Assembly (NCBI GenBank): GCA_027346035.1
Contig: DAIESZ010000127.1
Coordinates: forward strand, 1 to 6,882
Length of the DNA: 6,882 bases
Source of the DNA: Propionibacteriaceae bacterium
Lineage (GTDB): Bacteria > Actinomycetota > Actinomycetes > Propionibacteriales > Propionibacteriaceae
Direction of reading: 5' to 3'
Shown here one piece after another: positions 1-4,510 of the stretch; within the stretch, counting starts at the first letter, position 1; every line of letters begins with the position of its first letter. Below the pieces are notes generated by a model that did no database searches, was not told where the DNA came from, and saw only the letters and a list, made by a program, of their open reading frames with translations. Both the position numbers and the translations under genes were made by a program.

Positions 1-198
1 GTTCAGCGCGCCAGCCACCCCGTGACCCCGCGCCTCGGCCGGCGCCTCGATCAGCACCAGCTTCAGCGGCGGCTCGGACACCGCGAAGTTCGCATACCCC
101 GGACGCCGCTTGTGCGGCTCCACCCCGAACAGCGTCGAGTAGAACGCCACCGAGGCCTCCAGGTCGGACACGTTCAGCGCCAGCTGCACCCTGGACAC
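1..198 (-). CDS. cadI: ArsI/CadI-family metal(loid)-resistance VOC protein, N-terminal part
   Basis: This is the N-terminal 66 codons of a leftward gene; the 3' end lies outside the window. The protein begins MSRVQLALNVSDLEASVAFY and continues with RPGYANF and EPPLKLVLIE. That pattern is characteristic of the mycobacterial cadmium-induced protein CadI and the related ArsI C-As lyases, of the vicinal oxygen chelate (glyoxalase/bleomycin-resistance) superfamily. Known ArsI enzymes cleave the carbon-arsenic bond of trivalent organoarsenicals; CadI is metal-induced and its reaction is less clear. Residue 5 is Gln, as I recall for CadI, where ArsI has a metal-binding His, so C-As lyase activity should not be assumed. 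The cysteine pair and the later metal ligands are outside the window. I chose GTG at 198 because GGGAG lies 8 nt upstream and the family usually starts MSRVQ; ATG at 204 is the alternative but sits only 2 nt from that site. The gene is divergent from arsR and shares its control region. Confidence 0.88.
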   Translation of the reverse strand, partial: MSRVQLALNVSDLEASVAFYSTLFGVEPHKRRPGYANFAVSEPPLKLVLIEAPAEARGHGVAGALN

Positions 199-218
199 GG
201 TCATCACTCCCATCTACA

Positions 219-246
219 TTGACGTTGGTCGATGTGCTGGGAGTCT
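219..246 (+). promoter_or_regulatory. Candidate arsR promoter
   Basis: TTGACG (219-224) lies inside operator 1 and is a good -35 match. A weak -10, GAGTCT (241-246), follows after 16 bp and keeps only the second A and last T of TANNNT. Transcription would start near 253, at the edge of operator 2, leaving a leader of about 40 nt before the arsR start. The -35 is convincing and the -10 is weak. Confidence 0.38.
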
Positions 247-270
247 GGCAACTGCATCGACGTCTGTCAA
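242..270 (-). promoter_or_regulatory. Candidate promoter of the cadI-like gene
   Basis: On the minus strand a perfect TTGACA -35 (270-265) lies in operator 2. A weak -10, CAGACT (247-242), follows after 17 bp. Transcription would start near 235, at the edge of operator 1. This mirrors the arsR promoter: each promoter has its -35 in one palindrome and its start point at the other, so repressor on either site would affect both genes. Confidence 0.4.
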
Positions 271-294
271 TGCCTTGCGAAAGGGAGAGCTGTG

Positions 295-648
295 ATGCTG
301 GTGACCGAGCAGGTGCCAACCGCGGCCGAGTCGCGGGGCCCCGTCTGCTGCCCCACCGGGCTCACGGCGCCGTTGGACCGGGAGACCGCGGAGGACCTGG
401 CCCGCCTGCTCAAGGCCGTCGCCGACCCGGCCCGGCTCCAGCTGCTGGCCCTGCTCAAGGCCAGCGCGGCCGGCGAGGCCTGCGTCTGCGACCTGACCGG
501 ACCGCTTGGGCTCTCCCAGCCCACCGTGAGCCACCACCTCAAGGTGCTCACCGAGGCCGGGCTGCTGACCCGGGAGAAGCGCGGCACCTGGGCGTGGTTC
601 TCCATCGTCCCCGGTCGGCTCGACGAGATCGCCGCCGTCCTGCGCTGA
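295..648 (+). CDS. arsR: ArsR/SmtB-family metal(loid)-sensing repressor
   Basis: This 117-residue winged-helix repressor is a normal size for the family. The core runs from LARLLKAVADPARLQLLALL (35-54) through the recognition helix LSQPTVSHHLKVL (73-85) to the wing around EKRGTWAWFSI (94-104). Candidate ligands for As(III) or a soft metal are Cys18-Cys19 near the N-terminus and Cys63 and Cys65 in the ACVCDLT motif. The CVC motif is the E. coli ArsR type of site; a Cys pair near the N-terminus plus a Cys in the core recalls the Corynebacterium glutamicum ArsR type. The known mode of action is DNA release on metal(loid) binding. I chose ATG at 295 because AAGGGAG ends 7 nt upstream; GTG at 292 is only 4 nt from that site. 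The gene is divergent from the cadI-like gene, probably autoregulated through the twin palindromes, and probably co-transcribed with the cysteine desulfurase. Confidence 0.93.
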   Translation: MLVTEQVPTAAESRGPVCCPTGLTAPLDRETAEDLARLLKAVADPARLQLLALLKASAAGEACVCDLTGPLGLSQPTVSHHLKVLTEAGLLTREKRGTWAWFSIVPGRLDEIAAVLR

Positions 649-664
649 CCTTTGCGGGGGCGAT

Positions 665-731
665 GGGGAGGTCCACCATGGAGGTGTTGACCGACCGGAC
701 GCCGGTCGCCCACGAGTCGCCGGCGTCCTGA
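665..731 (+). other. 17-codon reading frame with strong RBS, in frame with the next gene
   Basis: GGGGAGGT (665-672) is a near-ideal ribosome binding site, 5 nt before ATG at 678. The frame encodes 17 residues beginning MEVLTDRTPVAH and ends at TGA (729-731). It lies exactly in frame with the downstream cysteine desulfurase, whose assigned ATG (759) has a poorer ribosome site. A hairpin with a 7-bp stem and 3-nt loop (692-708) lies inside it. It may be a leader peptide that couples translation to the next gene, the remnant of a lost gene, or an N-terminal extension broken by a nonsense change or sequencing error. The codons show no run that would suggest amino-acid attenuation. Confidence 0.4.
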
Positions 732-758
732 CCGAGTCCCGGCGAAGCGGGTGATGGC

Positions 759-1946
759 ATGGCGGATGGACATCCGGGCCTACGTGGGCGTCCCGTCTAC
801 CTGGACTACAACGCGACCACCCCGGTCGACCCGCGTGTGGTCGTGGCGATGACGCCGTTCCTCACGGCCGAGTTCGGCAACCCCTCCAGCACGCACGCCT
901 ACGGCCAGGCACCGCGCGATGCGCTGGTGCGGGCCCGCCGGCAGGTGGCCGCCCTGATCGGGGCGTCCGGCCAGGAGATCGTGTTCACCGGCAGCGGGTC
1001 CGAGGCGGACGCGTTGGCCATCCGCGGCGCCGCACTGGCCGCCCTGGCCGCGGGCCGCGACCACGTTCACCTCGTCACCCAGGTCACCGAGCATCCCGCC
1101 GTCCTCGCCGCCTGCCACGAGCTGCAGCGATGGCACCGAGTCGAGGTCACCTACCTGCCCGTCGACAGTGACGGCGTCGTCGACCCCGACGACGTCGCCG
1201 CTGCGATCACCGCGAGCACCGTGCTCGTGTCGGTGATGCACGCCAACAACGAGACCGGCACCCTGCAGCGCATCGCGGACATCGCCGAGGTCACCCGCGG
1301 CCACGGCGTCCTGCTGCACAGCGACGCCGCGCAGTCCGTTGGCAAGGTCCCCCTCGACGTCGACGCGCTGGGAGTCGACCTGCTCACCGTCGTCGGGCAC
1401 AAGATCTACGCGCCCAAGGGCATCGCCGCCCTCTTCGTCCGGCATGGCGTCTCCCTGCACCCCCTGGTCGGGGGCGGCGGCCAGGAGCGCGGCCTGCGCG
1501 CCGGCACCGAGAACGTCGCTCTCGCGGTCGCCCTCGGCGAGGCGTCGGAGCTGGCCGGATCGGCCCTCGACGCAGGCGAGTCGACTCGGCTCGCCGGGCT
1601 GCGGGACGGGCTGGCCGACTGGTTGGAGGAGCTGGTCCCGGCCCGCATCCACGTCCACGGTCACCCCACCCGGCGGCTGCCCAACACGCTCAACCTCCGT
1701 ATCGACGGCGTCACCGCCCTCCAACTGCTGGCCGCGACACCTGACATCGCCGCCTCCACCGGGTCCGCCTGCCACGCCGGACGCGACGAGCCGTCCGGGG
1801 TGCTGGTCGCCATGGGTGTGCACCCGGACGCCGCCATGTCCGCCATCCGGCTCTCCGCCGGTCGCTGGACCGAGCCGACCGACGTCAAGCGAGCCGCGGC
1901 GTCCCTCGCCGAGGCAGCCCGGGCCGGCGCCGTCAGCCGAAGCTGA
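759..1946 (+). CDS. Cysteine desulfurase, NifS/IscS-type PLP enzyme
   Basis: This 395-residue class V aminotransferase-fold enzyme should remove sulfur from L-cysteine, giving alanine and an enzyme-bound persulfide. Family landmarks are in order: VYLDYNATTPVDP (13-25), FGNPSSTHAYG (39-49), His112 in TEHPAVL, HANNETG (161-167), HSDAAQSVGK (187-196, Asp189 and Gln192), and the PLP lysine Lys215 in VGHKIYAPKG. The cysteine-bearing loop STGSACHAG (333-341) places the probable catalytic cysteine at 338. Length matches IscS/NifS. I chose ATG at 759 because the fold begins a few residues later; GGGTGAT (749-755) is its only nearby ribosome-site match. The gene is 110 nt after arsR on the same strand, so co-transcription is likely. 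No scaffold (IscU/SufU) or other Fe-S or DNA-phosphorothioation gene is adjacent. A role in metal(loid) stress, such as supplying sulfur or repairing damaged Fe-S centres, is inferred from context only. Confidence 0.9.
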   Translation: MADGHPGLRGRPVYLDYNATTPVDPRVVVAMTPFLTAEFGNPSSTHAYGQAPRDALVRARRQVAALIGASGQEIVFTGSGSEADALAIRGAALAALAAGRDHVHLVTQVTEHPAVLAACHELQRWHRVEVTYLPVDSDGVVDPDDVAAAITASTVLVSVMHANNETGTLQRIADIAEVTRGHGVLLHSDAAQSVGKVPLDVDALGVDLLTVVGHKIYAPKGIAALFVRHGVSLHPLVGGGGQERGLRAGTENVALAVALGEASELAGSALDAGESTRLAGLRDGLADWLEELVPARIHVHGHPTRRLPNTLNLRIDGVTALQLLAATPDIAASTGSACHAGRDEPSGVLVAMGVHPDAAMSAIRLSAGRWTEPTDVKRAAASLAEAARAGAVSRS

Positions 1947-1953
1947 CCGACGC

Positions 1954-1975
1954 GGCGGCCTTGAGCGCGGCCGCC
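1954..1975. terminator. Possible shared terminator between convergent genes
   Basis: GGCGGCC (1954-1960) and GGCCGCC (1969-1975) form a perfect 7-bp GC stem with an 8-nt loop. It fills the 45-bp gap between the stop of the rightward cysteine desulfurase gene and the stop of the leftward membrane-protein gene. There is no T tract, which is common for actinobacterial terminators but leaves the call tentative. The motif CCTTGAG occurs twice here (1959-1965, 1974-1980). Confidence 0.4.
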
Positions 1976-1991
1976 TTGAGATGTCCGCGGA

Positions 1992-2738
1992 TCAGGCGGT
2001 TTCGGGGTGGTCGCGGAGGTCGCGAATCAGCCGGACGGCGAACACGCTGGCGGCGCCGAGTGCGACTGGGGTGGCGCTGAGCCACTGCCCGGATCCGTTG
2101 CCGGCATTGACGACGATGGCATCGAGGCCGAGGGCGAAGGTCCAGGCGGCGGCGATGCCGAAGAGGACCACGGCGATGGTGTCGCTGACACTGGCGGGCA
2201 GGCTCGCCCAGGCGTGGCGGCGGGTCCAGTGTCGGCGCAGGAGGACGTAGCCGGCCAGGGCAACCGCGCCGAGTATGCCGAGGGCGATCCGGTAGCCGAC
2301 CACCTCCCCGACCCAGTCCGCCACGGCCGCGTCCCGACAGGACGAGGCGGTCGGGTCCGCGGCCAGCCAGCGGGCGCAGTCGGCGGCGGCCAGGGTCTGA
2401 CCGGGGCCGACGTCGACCAGGACCGGTCCGCCCCAGACCAGCCGGACCGCAGCGGCGATGACCCCGCTGATCCCCACCGCCACCGCACCGATGCCCCCCA
2501 ACAGCAGCCCGGCGGTGAGGAACTCCTTCACCACGACGACGCCCGAGGTGGCCTGGCGCTGCCTCTCCCCGGTCACCAGGTCGGCCACCGGTCCCATCCG
2601 CCGGATCGCCTCGGCTTCGGCCTGCACCGGCAACAGCCCCGCGGCGATACCCCGCTCGGTCTCGTCGCGCAGATGCGCCTCGGTCTCCGCGAGCAGGTAG
2701 CGCAGGTCGCGGGGGCGGCGGCCCGACAGCCCCGCCAC
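1992..2738 (-). CDS. HAAS-domain-like four-helix membrane protein, partner of PadR
   Basis: The uninterrupted frame gives 248 residues from GTG at 2738. Residues 1-56 resemble the helical HAAS signalling region (DUF1700-like) that commonly accompanies PadR regulators: LRYLLAETEAHLRDETERG, then AEAIRRMGPVADLV. About four membrane helices follow, near 73-100, 143-167, 184-205 and 220-237. The loop after the first helix carries Cys121 and Cys134, which could form a disulfide if it lies outside the cell. The 2738 start is probably artificial: the same frame continues upstream as EEFDSPIEAYLDHL, which completes the first HAAS helix, and no ribosome site precedes 2738. The natural start is GTG at 2794, overlapping the PadR stop, but a ten-C run puts it out of frame. 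Eight or eleven C would give 266 or 267 residues. A role in envelope sensing is inferred from the family pairing. Confidence 0.75.
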   Translation of the reverse strand: MAGLSGRRPRDLRYLLAETEAHLRDETERGIAAGLLPVQAEAEAIRRMGPVADLVTGERQRQATSGVVVVKEFLTAGLLLGGIGAVAVGISGVIAAAVRLVWGGPVLVDVGPGQTLAAADCARWLAADPTASSCRDAAVADWVGEVVGYRIALGILGAVALAGYVLLRRHWTRRHAWASLPASVSDTIAVVLFGIAAAWTFALGLDAIVVNAGNGSGQWLSATPVALGAASVFAVRLIRDLRDHPETA

Positions 2739-2780
2739 CAGGTGGTCCAGATAGGCCTCGATCGGGCTGTCGAACTCCTC

Positions 2781-2790
2781 GGGGGGGGGG
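2781..2790 (-). repeat. C10 homopolymer at the PadR/HAAS gene junction
   Basis: Ten consecutive C on the coding strand follow directly after the PadR stop codon. The stop overlaps a GTG (2794-2792), the classic GTGA coupling junction. With ten C the frame from that GTG leaves the membrane-protein frame; with eight or eleven it enters it. The tract is therefore either a slippage site, a frameshift mutation, or a homopolymer sequencing error. Confidence 0.85.
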
Positions 2791-3135
2791 TCACGATGAG
2801 ACCGCCCCGACCCGCCGACCCGGCTCGAGCACCGACTCCACCGCCTGCACCAACGCCCGCCAGTCCCGCCGCTGGGCGTTCAGTGCGGCCCGGCCCTCGG
2901 CCGTCACGGAGTACACCCGCCTCCGCCGACCGGCGACCGGGTGCCACTCACTGGTCAGCAGCCCCAGGTCCTCCAGCCGGTGCAGCGCCGGGTACACCGA
3001 TCCCTCCGGAAGGTCCAGCGCCCCGCCGGTCTGCTCGCGCAGCCGAGTGATCACCTGGTATCCGTGCCCGGCGCCACGACTGAGCACACCCAGCAGGACC
3101 AGGTCCAGATGCCCCTTCACACCCTCCGGCCTCAT
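2791..3135 (-). CDS. PadR-family transcriptional repressor
   Basis: This 114-residue protein is a compact PadR winged-helix regulator. The N-terminal helix GHLDLVLLGVLSRGAGHGYQ (8-27), the recognition region LPEGSVYPALHRLEDLGLL (42-60) and the wing RRRRVYSVTAEGRAAL (70-85) match the family closely. A short helix after residue 86 would form the dimer contact. PadR proteins usually repress their own operon and a neighbouring membrane gene. Here the next gene is the HAAS-like membrane protein, whose natural GTG overlaps the PadR stop, indicating translational coupling. I kept ATG at 3135 because a well-placed promoter would start the transcript at this codon; GTG at 3120 (giving a protein starting MKGHLDL) is an alternative with a GGAGG just before it. 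The effector is unknown. Confidence 0.93.
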   Translation of the reverse strand: MRPEGVKGHLDLVLLGVLSRGAGHGYQVITRLREQTGGALDLPEGSVYPALHRLEDLGLLTSEWHPVAGRRRRVYSVTAEGRAALNAQRRDWRALVQAVESVLEPGRRVGAVSS

Positions 3136-3154
3136 ACCTCGGCATCTTAGGTAT
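3134..3154. promoter_or_regulatory. Inverted repeat over the padR start, probable PadR operator
   Basis: ATACCT (3134-3139) and AGGTAT (3149-3154) are perfect inverted repeats with a 9-bp spacer. The site covers the -10 element and the predicted transcription start of the padR gene, so repressor binding would block RNA polymerase. Autoregulation through such a site is typical of PadR proteins; binding here is inferred. Confidence 0.62.
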
Positions 3155-3172
3155 CACGAGGTTGACCGGCAA
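3135..3172 (-). promoter_or_regulatory. Probable leaderless promoter of the padR-HAAS operon
   Basis: On the minus strand, TTGCCG (3172-3167) and TAAGAT (3149-3144) are separated by the ideal 17 bp. The -10 fits TANNNT. Its last base is 8 nt from the A of the ATG at 3135, so transcription would start at or within about 2 nt of the start codon. GAGGT lies immediately before ATG, too close to act as a ribosome site. Both facts favour a leaderless mRNA, which is common in actinobacteria. Confidence 0.6.
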
Positions 3173-3254
3173 GCCCTTGCCAACGATGTCGACCCGGTGA
3201 CGGCGAAGCAAGACCGGCCGTCGCGGAGTCGAGTCGCGCCGCGGTCGAGCGGGT

Positions 3255-3824
3255 TCAGCGGGAGGACAGCCACATGACTTCGGCGACCTTCAGCTCGCCG
3301 TCCTCTGTCGTCAGGTTGAACAGCAGGACACCGGTGCCGAGGGGGCTCGCGCCGGTCACGCCGGACAGGTGACTCACTTGGACCGGTGCGGCGACCTGAG
3401 TGTCGCCCATGACGACCAGCTCACCCTGCCGCCGAATGCCGGACCCCGGGTCGACCTTCCAGTCCGAACTGATCACGCCCAAGAGGTCCGTACCGGTGTA
3501 CGGGCCACTTTGCCCGTTGGGACCCCCGGCGGACTCCCAGGTCCATGCCCTGCTCGACAGGCCCCACAGCACCGCCGGATCGTGCGCGTTGAAAGCGTCC
3601 AGCCAGGCCGTGACCGTCGTGGTCGCGGCCTGATCTCCGCTGCTGGGGTGGTGCTCGAGATAGAGCCGACCGCCCAACCCTGCGATGACCAACACCGCGA
3701 CGACCAGTGCACCCACGAGCCAGGACCTCCGACGCGGCGGCTCACGACCGATGGTCTCGACGACGACCGGCCTGTCCTGCTCCAGGACGGTCATCGACCT
3801 CGCCGTCACGTTGACAGTGCTCAT
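3255..3824 (-). CDS. Membrane-anchored protein with outer NTF2/SnoaL-like domain
   Basis: I do not recognise a named family. The 189-residue protein has a charged cytoplasmic N-terminus (1-33, ending PRRR), one hydrophobic segment (about 35-52, SWLVGALVVAVLVIAGLG) and an outer domain of about 135 residues. The positive residues before the helix predict the C-terminus outside the cell. The outer domain begins TVTAWLDAFNAHDPAVLWGL (70-89) and ends with strand-like segments GVLLFNLTTEDGELKVAEVMWL. This resembles the small-pocket NTF2/SnoaL-like fold, where AFNAHD is a recurrent helix motif; no catalytic residues can be assigned. I chose ATG at 3824 because GGGGGTGAGG lies just upstream; ATG at 3839 would add five residues and has no ribosome site. 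The stop is 119 nt upstream of the padR start on the same strand, so co-transcription is possible but padR appears to have its own promoter. Confidence 0.75.
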   Translation of the reverse strand: MSTVNVTARSMTVLEQDRPVVVETIGREPPRRRSWLVGALVVAVLVIAGLGGRLYLEHHPSSGDQAATTTVTAWLDAFNAHDPAVLWGLSSRAWTWESAGGPNGQSGPYTGTDLLGVISSDWKVDPGSGIRRQGELVVMGDTQVAAPVQVSHLSGVTGASPLGTGVLLFNLTTEDGELKVAEVMWLSSR

Positions 3825-4039
3825 CGTCCTCACCCCCATGCGGCGCAGCCCACAACGTCCGCCACCCGAAGGTTCTCCCGCCGGCTGATGCCCTCCGGGC
3901 GATCCCGAGCCGCTCATCGTGCACTGTCAGCGAGCCTCTCAACTGAATCGTCCCGATCGTGGCCCGGCGAGGCATCAGTGGAACCGCCAGAGTTTCGAGA
4001 GGGGTCAGCGAACGTCGGCGTCCGAGGCGCTGCCAGGAG
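3825..4039. other. Non-coding stretch upstream of the NTF2-like gene
   Basis: I see no convincing gene here. Frames open across it lack a ribosome site or a recognisable motif. It should hold the promoter of the leftward NTF2-like gene, but the best -35 (TTGAGA on the minus strand, around 3940) is followed only by a poor -10. The right part may be decayed upstream sequence of the adjoining transposase fragment. Confidence 0.4.
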
Positions 4040-4145
4040 TCGGCTCGGCCGAACCGGCAGGTCCGCCGCCGGCACGGCAAGACCAACGTGGTCGATGCGA
4101 TCGCCGCCGCGCGGGCGGTGCAGTCCGGGGACGCGAACGGCCAAA
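4040..4145 (+). pseudogene. IS110-family transposase fragment, inactive
   Basis: The forward frame encodes SARPNRQVRRRHGKTNVVDA followed by IAAARAVQSGDANGQ. This is typical of the segment in IS110-type DEDD transposases that reads like RPNR...RRxGKxDxxDAxAAARAV. Only about 35 residues remain of a protein of roughly 350-400. No start, no rest of the RuvC-like domain and no C-terminal serine region can be found nearby, and the frame runs into the tRNA terminator. The first aspartate of the conserved KxDxxD pair is Asn here, so a catalytic acid is lost as well. It indicates an old insertion and deletion next to the tRNA cluster. Confidence 0.68.
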
Positions 4146-4148
4146 GCG

Positions 4149-4177
4149 AAAGGCCCAGGTCTGTGACCTGGGCCTTT
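4149..4177 (-). terminator. Strong hairpin terminator of the tRNA cluster
   Basis: AAAGGCCCAGGTC (4149-4161) and GACCTGGGCCTTT (4165-4177) form a perfect 13-bp stem closed by a 3-nt loop. It starts 5 bp past the 3' end of tRNA-Glu. On the minus strand the stem ends in CCTTT with CGCTTT following, a short interrupted U-rich tail. It ends the leftward tRNA transcript and could also stop transcription arriving from the left. Confidence 0.88.
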
Positions 4178-4182
4178 GCCCG

Positions 4183-4255
4183 TAGCCCCGACGGGATTCG
4201 AACCCGCGCTACCGCCTTGAGAGGGCGGCGTGCTAGGCCGCTACACAACGGGGCC
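4183..4255 (-). tRNA. tRNA-Glu, anticodon CUC
   Basis: The 73-nt minus-strand sequence folds as a cloverleaf. The acceptor stem GGCCCCG pairs with CGGGGCT (a G-U pair at 1-72), with discriminator A and no encoded CCA. The anticodon stem CCGCC/GGCGG closes loop CTCTCAA, giving anticodon CUC (codon GAG). The T arm contains GGTTCGAATCC. It decodes glutamate and is the substrate of the GluRS encoded upstream in the same cluster. Confidence 0.95.
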
Positions 4256-4324
4256 AAACGGTGCTGCACCGGGAGGACCGACACAGCGGACGGGAGTCTG
4301 TGCGGGCACAGACAGCCATCCTCG

Positions 4325-4396
4325 CTGGGGTACCAGGACTCGAACCTAGACTAACGGAGCCAGAATCCGTCGGGCTGCCAATTACCCCATACCCCA
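4325..4396 (-). tRNA. tRNA-Gln, anticodon CUG
   Basis: The 72-nt minus-strand sequence folds as a cloverleaf. The acceptor stem TGGGGTA pairs with TACCCCA, with discriminator G and no encoded CCA. The stem ACGGA/TCCGT closes loop TTCTGGC, giving anticodon CUG (codon CAG). The T arm holds GGTTCGAGTCC. It lies 69 bp upstream of tRNA-Glu in the same transcript. In organisms without GlnRS this tRNA is first charged with glutamate by GluRS and then amidated by GatCAB. Confidence 0.95.
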
Positions 4397-4425
4397 TGGG
4401 CGCCGGGTGGGCCCGGACGGCGTTG

Positions 4426-4455
4426 AGAATACCTGGCTGGCCGCCGTTCACCCAA
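4426..4455 (-). promoter_or_regulatory. Probable tRNA-Gln/tRNA-Glu promoter
   Basis: TTGGGT (4455-4450) and TATTCT (4431-4426) lie 18 bp apart on the minus strand. The -10 fits TANNNT. Transcription would start near 4419, about 23 nt ahead of tRNA-Gln. The palindrome at the end of the HAD gene lies directly upstream, so the tRNAs probably have their own promoter rather than depending on gltX. Confidence 0.5.
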
Positions 4456-4468
4456 ACCCACGCAGACG

Positions 4469-4510
4469 TGTCAGGGTGAGGACGGCGTATAGACCGTCGT
4501 CACCCTGACA
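4469..4510. repeat. Gene-end palindrome, copy A (3' end of HAD gene)
   Basis: The arms TGTCAGGGTGAGGACGG (4469-4485) and CCGTCGTCACCCTGACA (4494-4510) form a 17-bp stem with one mismatch and an 8-nt loop. The element contains the end of the HAD gene: in its reading frame it supplies Ser-Gly and the TGA stop. It is 39/42 identical to copy B at the end of gltX. It could act as a terminator in either direction or be a copy of a dispersed palindromic repeat. Confidence 0.85.

Larger units (their letters stand above)
216..273. promoter_or_regulatory. Paired mirror-image palindromes, probable ArsR operators
   Basis: Two 20-bp imperfect palindromes share one layout: 8-bp arms around a 4-bp spacer. 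Site 1 (216-235) reads CATTGAC-N4-GTCGATG in its core. Site 2 (254-273) has exactly that core on the opposite strand. The spacers differ (GTTG and AGAC), so the 7-bp half-sites are selectively conserved. The centres are 38 bp apart and the whole region is symmetric about position 244-245. ArsR/SmtB dimers bind such palindromes and leave the DNA when metal(loid) binds. The position between the divergent cadI-like gene and arsR suggests ArsR represses both. Binding is inferred, not shown. Confidence 0.68.

Noticed and set aside
729..751. UGA at 729-731 as a selenocysteine codon
   Set aside because: A small hairpin (738-751) follows the UGA but lacks clear SECIS character, no selenium genes are visible, and the desulfurase fold is complete without the upstream codons.
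780..1823. Long leftward open frame (347 codons) opposite the cysteine desulfurase
   Set aside because: It is a compositional shadow of the real gene, with repetitive Gly/Asp/Gln-rich sequence and no family resemblance.
2007..3050. Long forward open frame (347 codons) over the HAAS and PadR genes
   Set aside because: It has low-complexity Pro/Gly/Arg-rich composition, no ribosome site and no motif, and both antisense genes are recognisable.
3900..3960. Promoter for the NTF2-like gene
   Set aside because: TTGAGA on the minus strand has no acceptable -10 at 16-18 bp, so I did not list it.
1..4255. tRNA-Glu 3' end as an attachment site of an integrated island
   Set aside because: I found no second copy of the tRNA-Glu 3' sequence and no integrase in the window. 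The IS110 relic alone does not show island integration.
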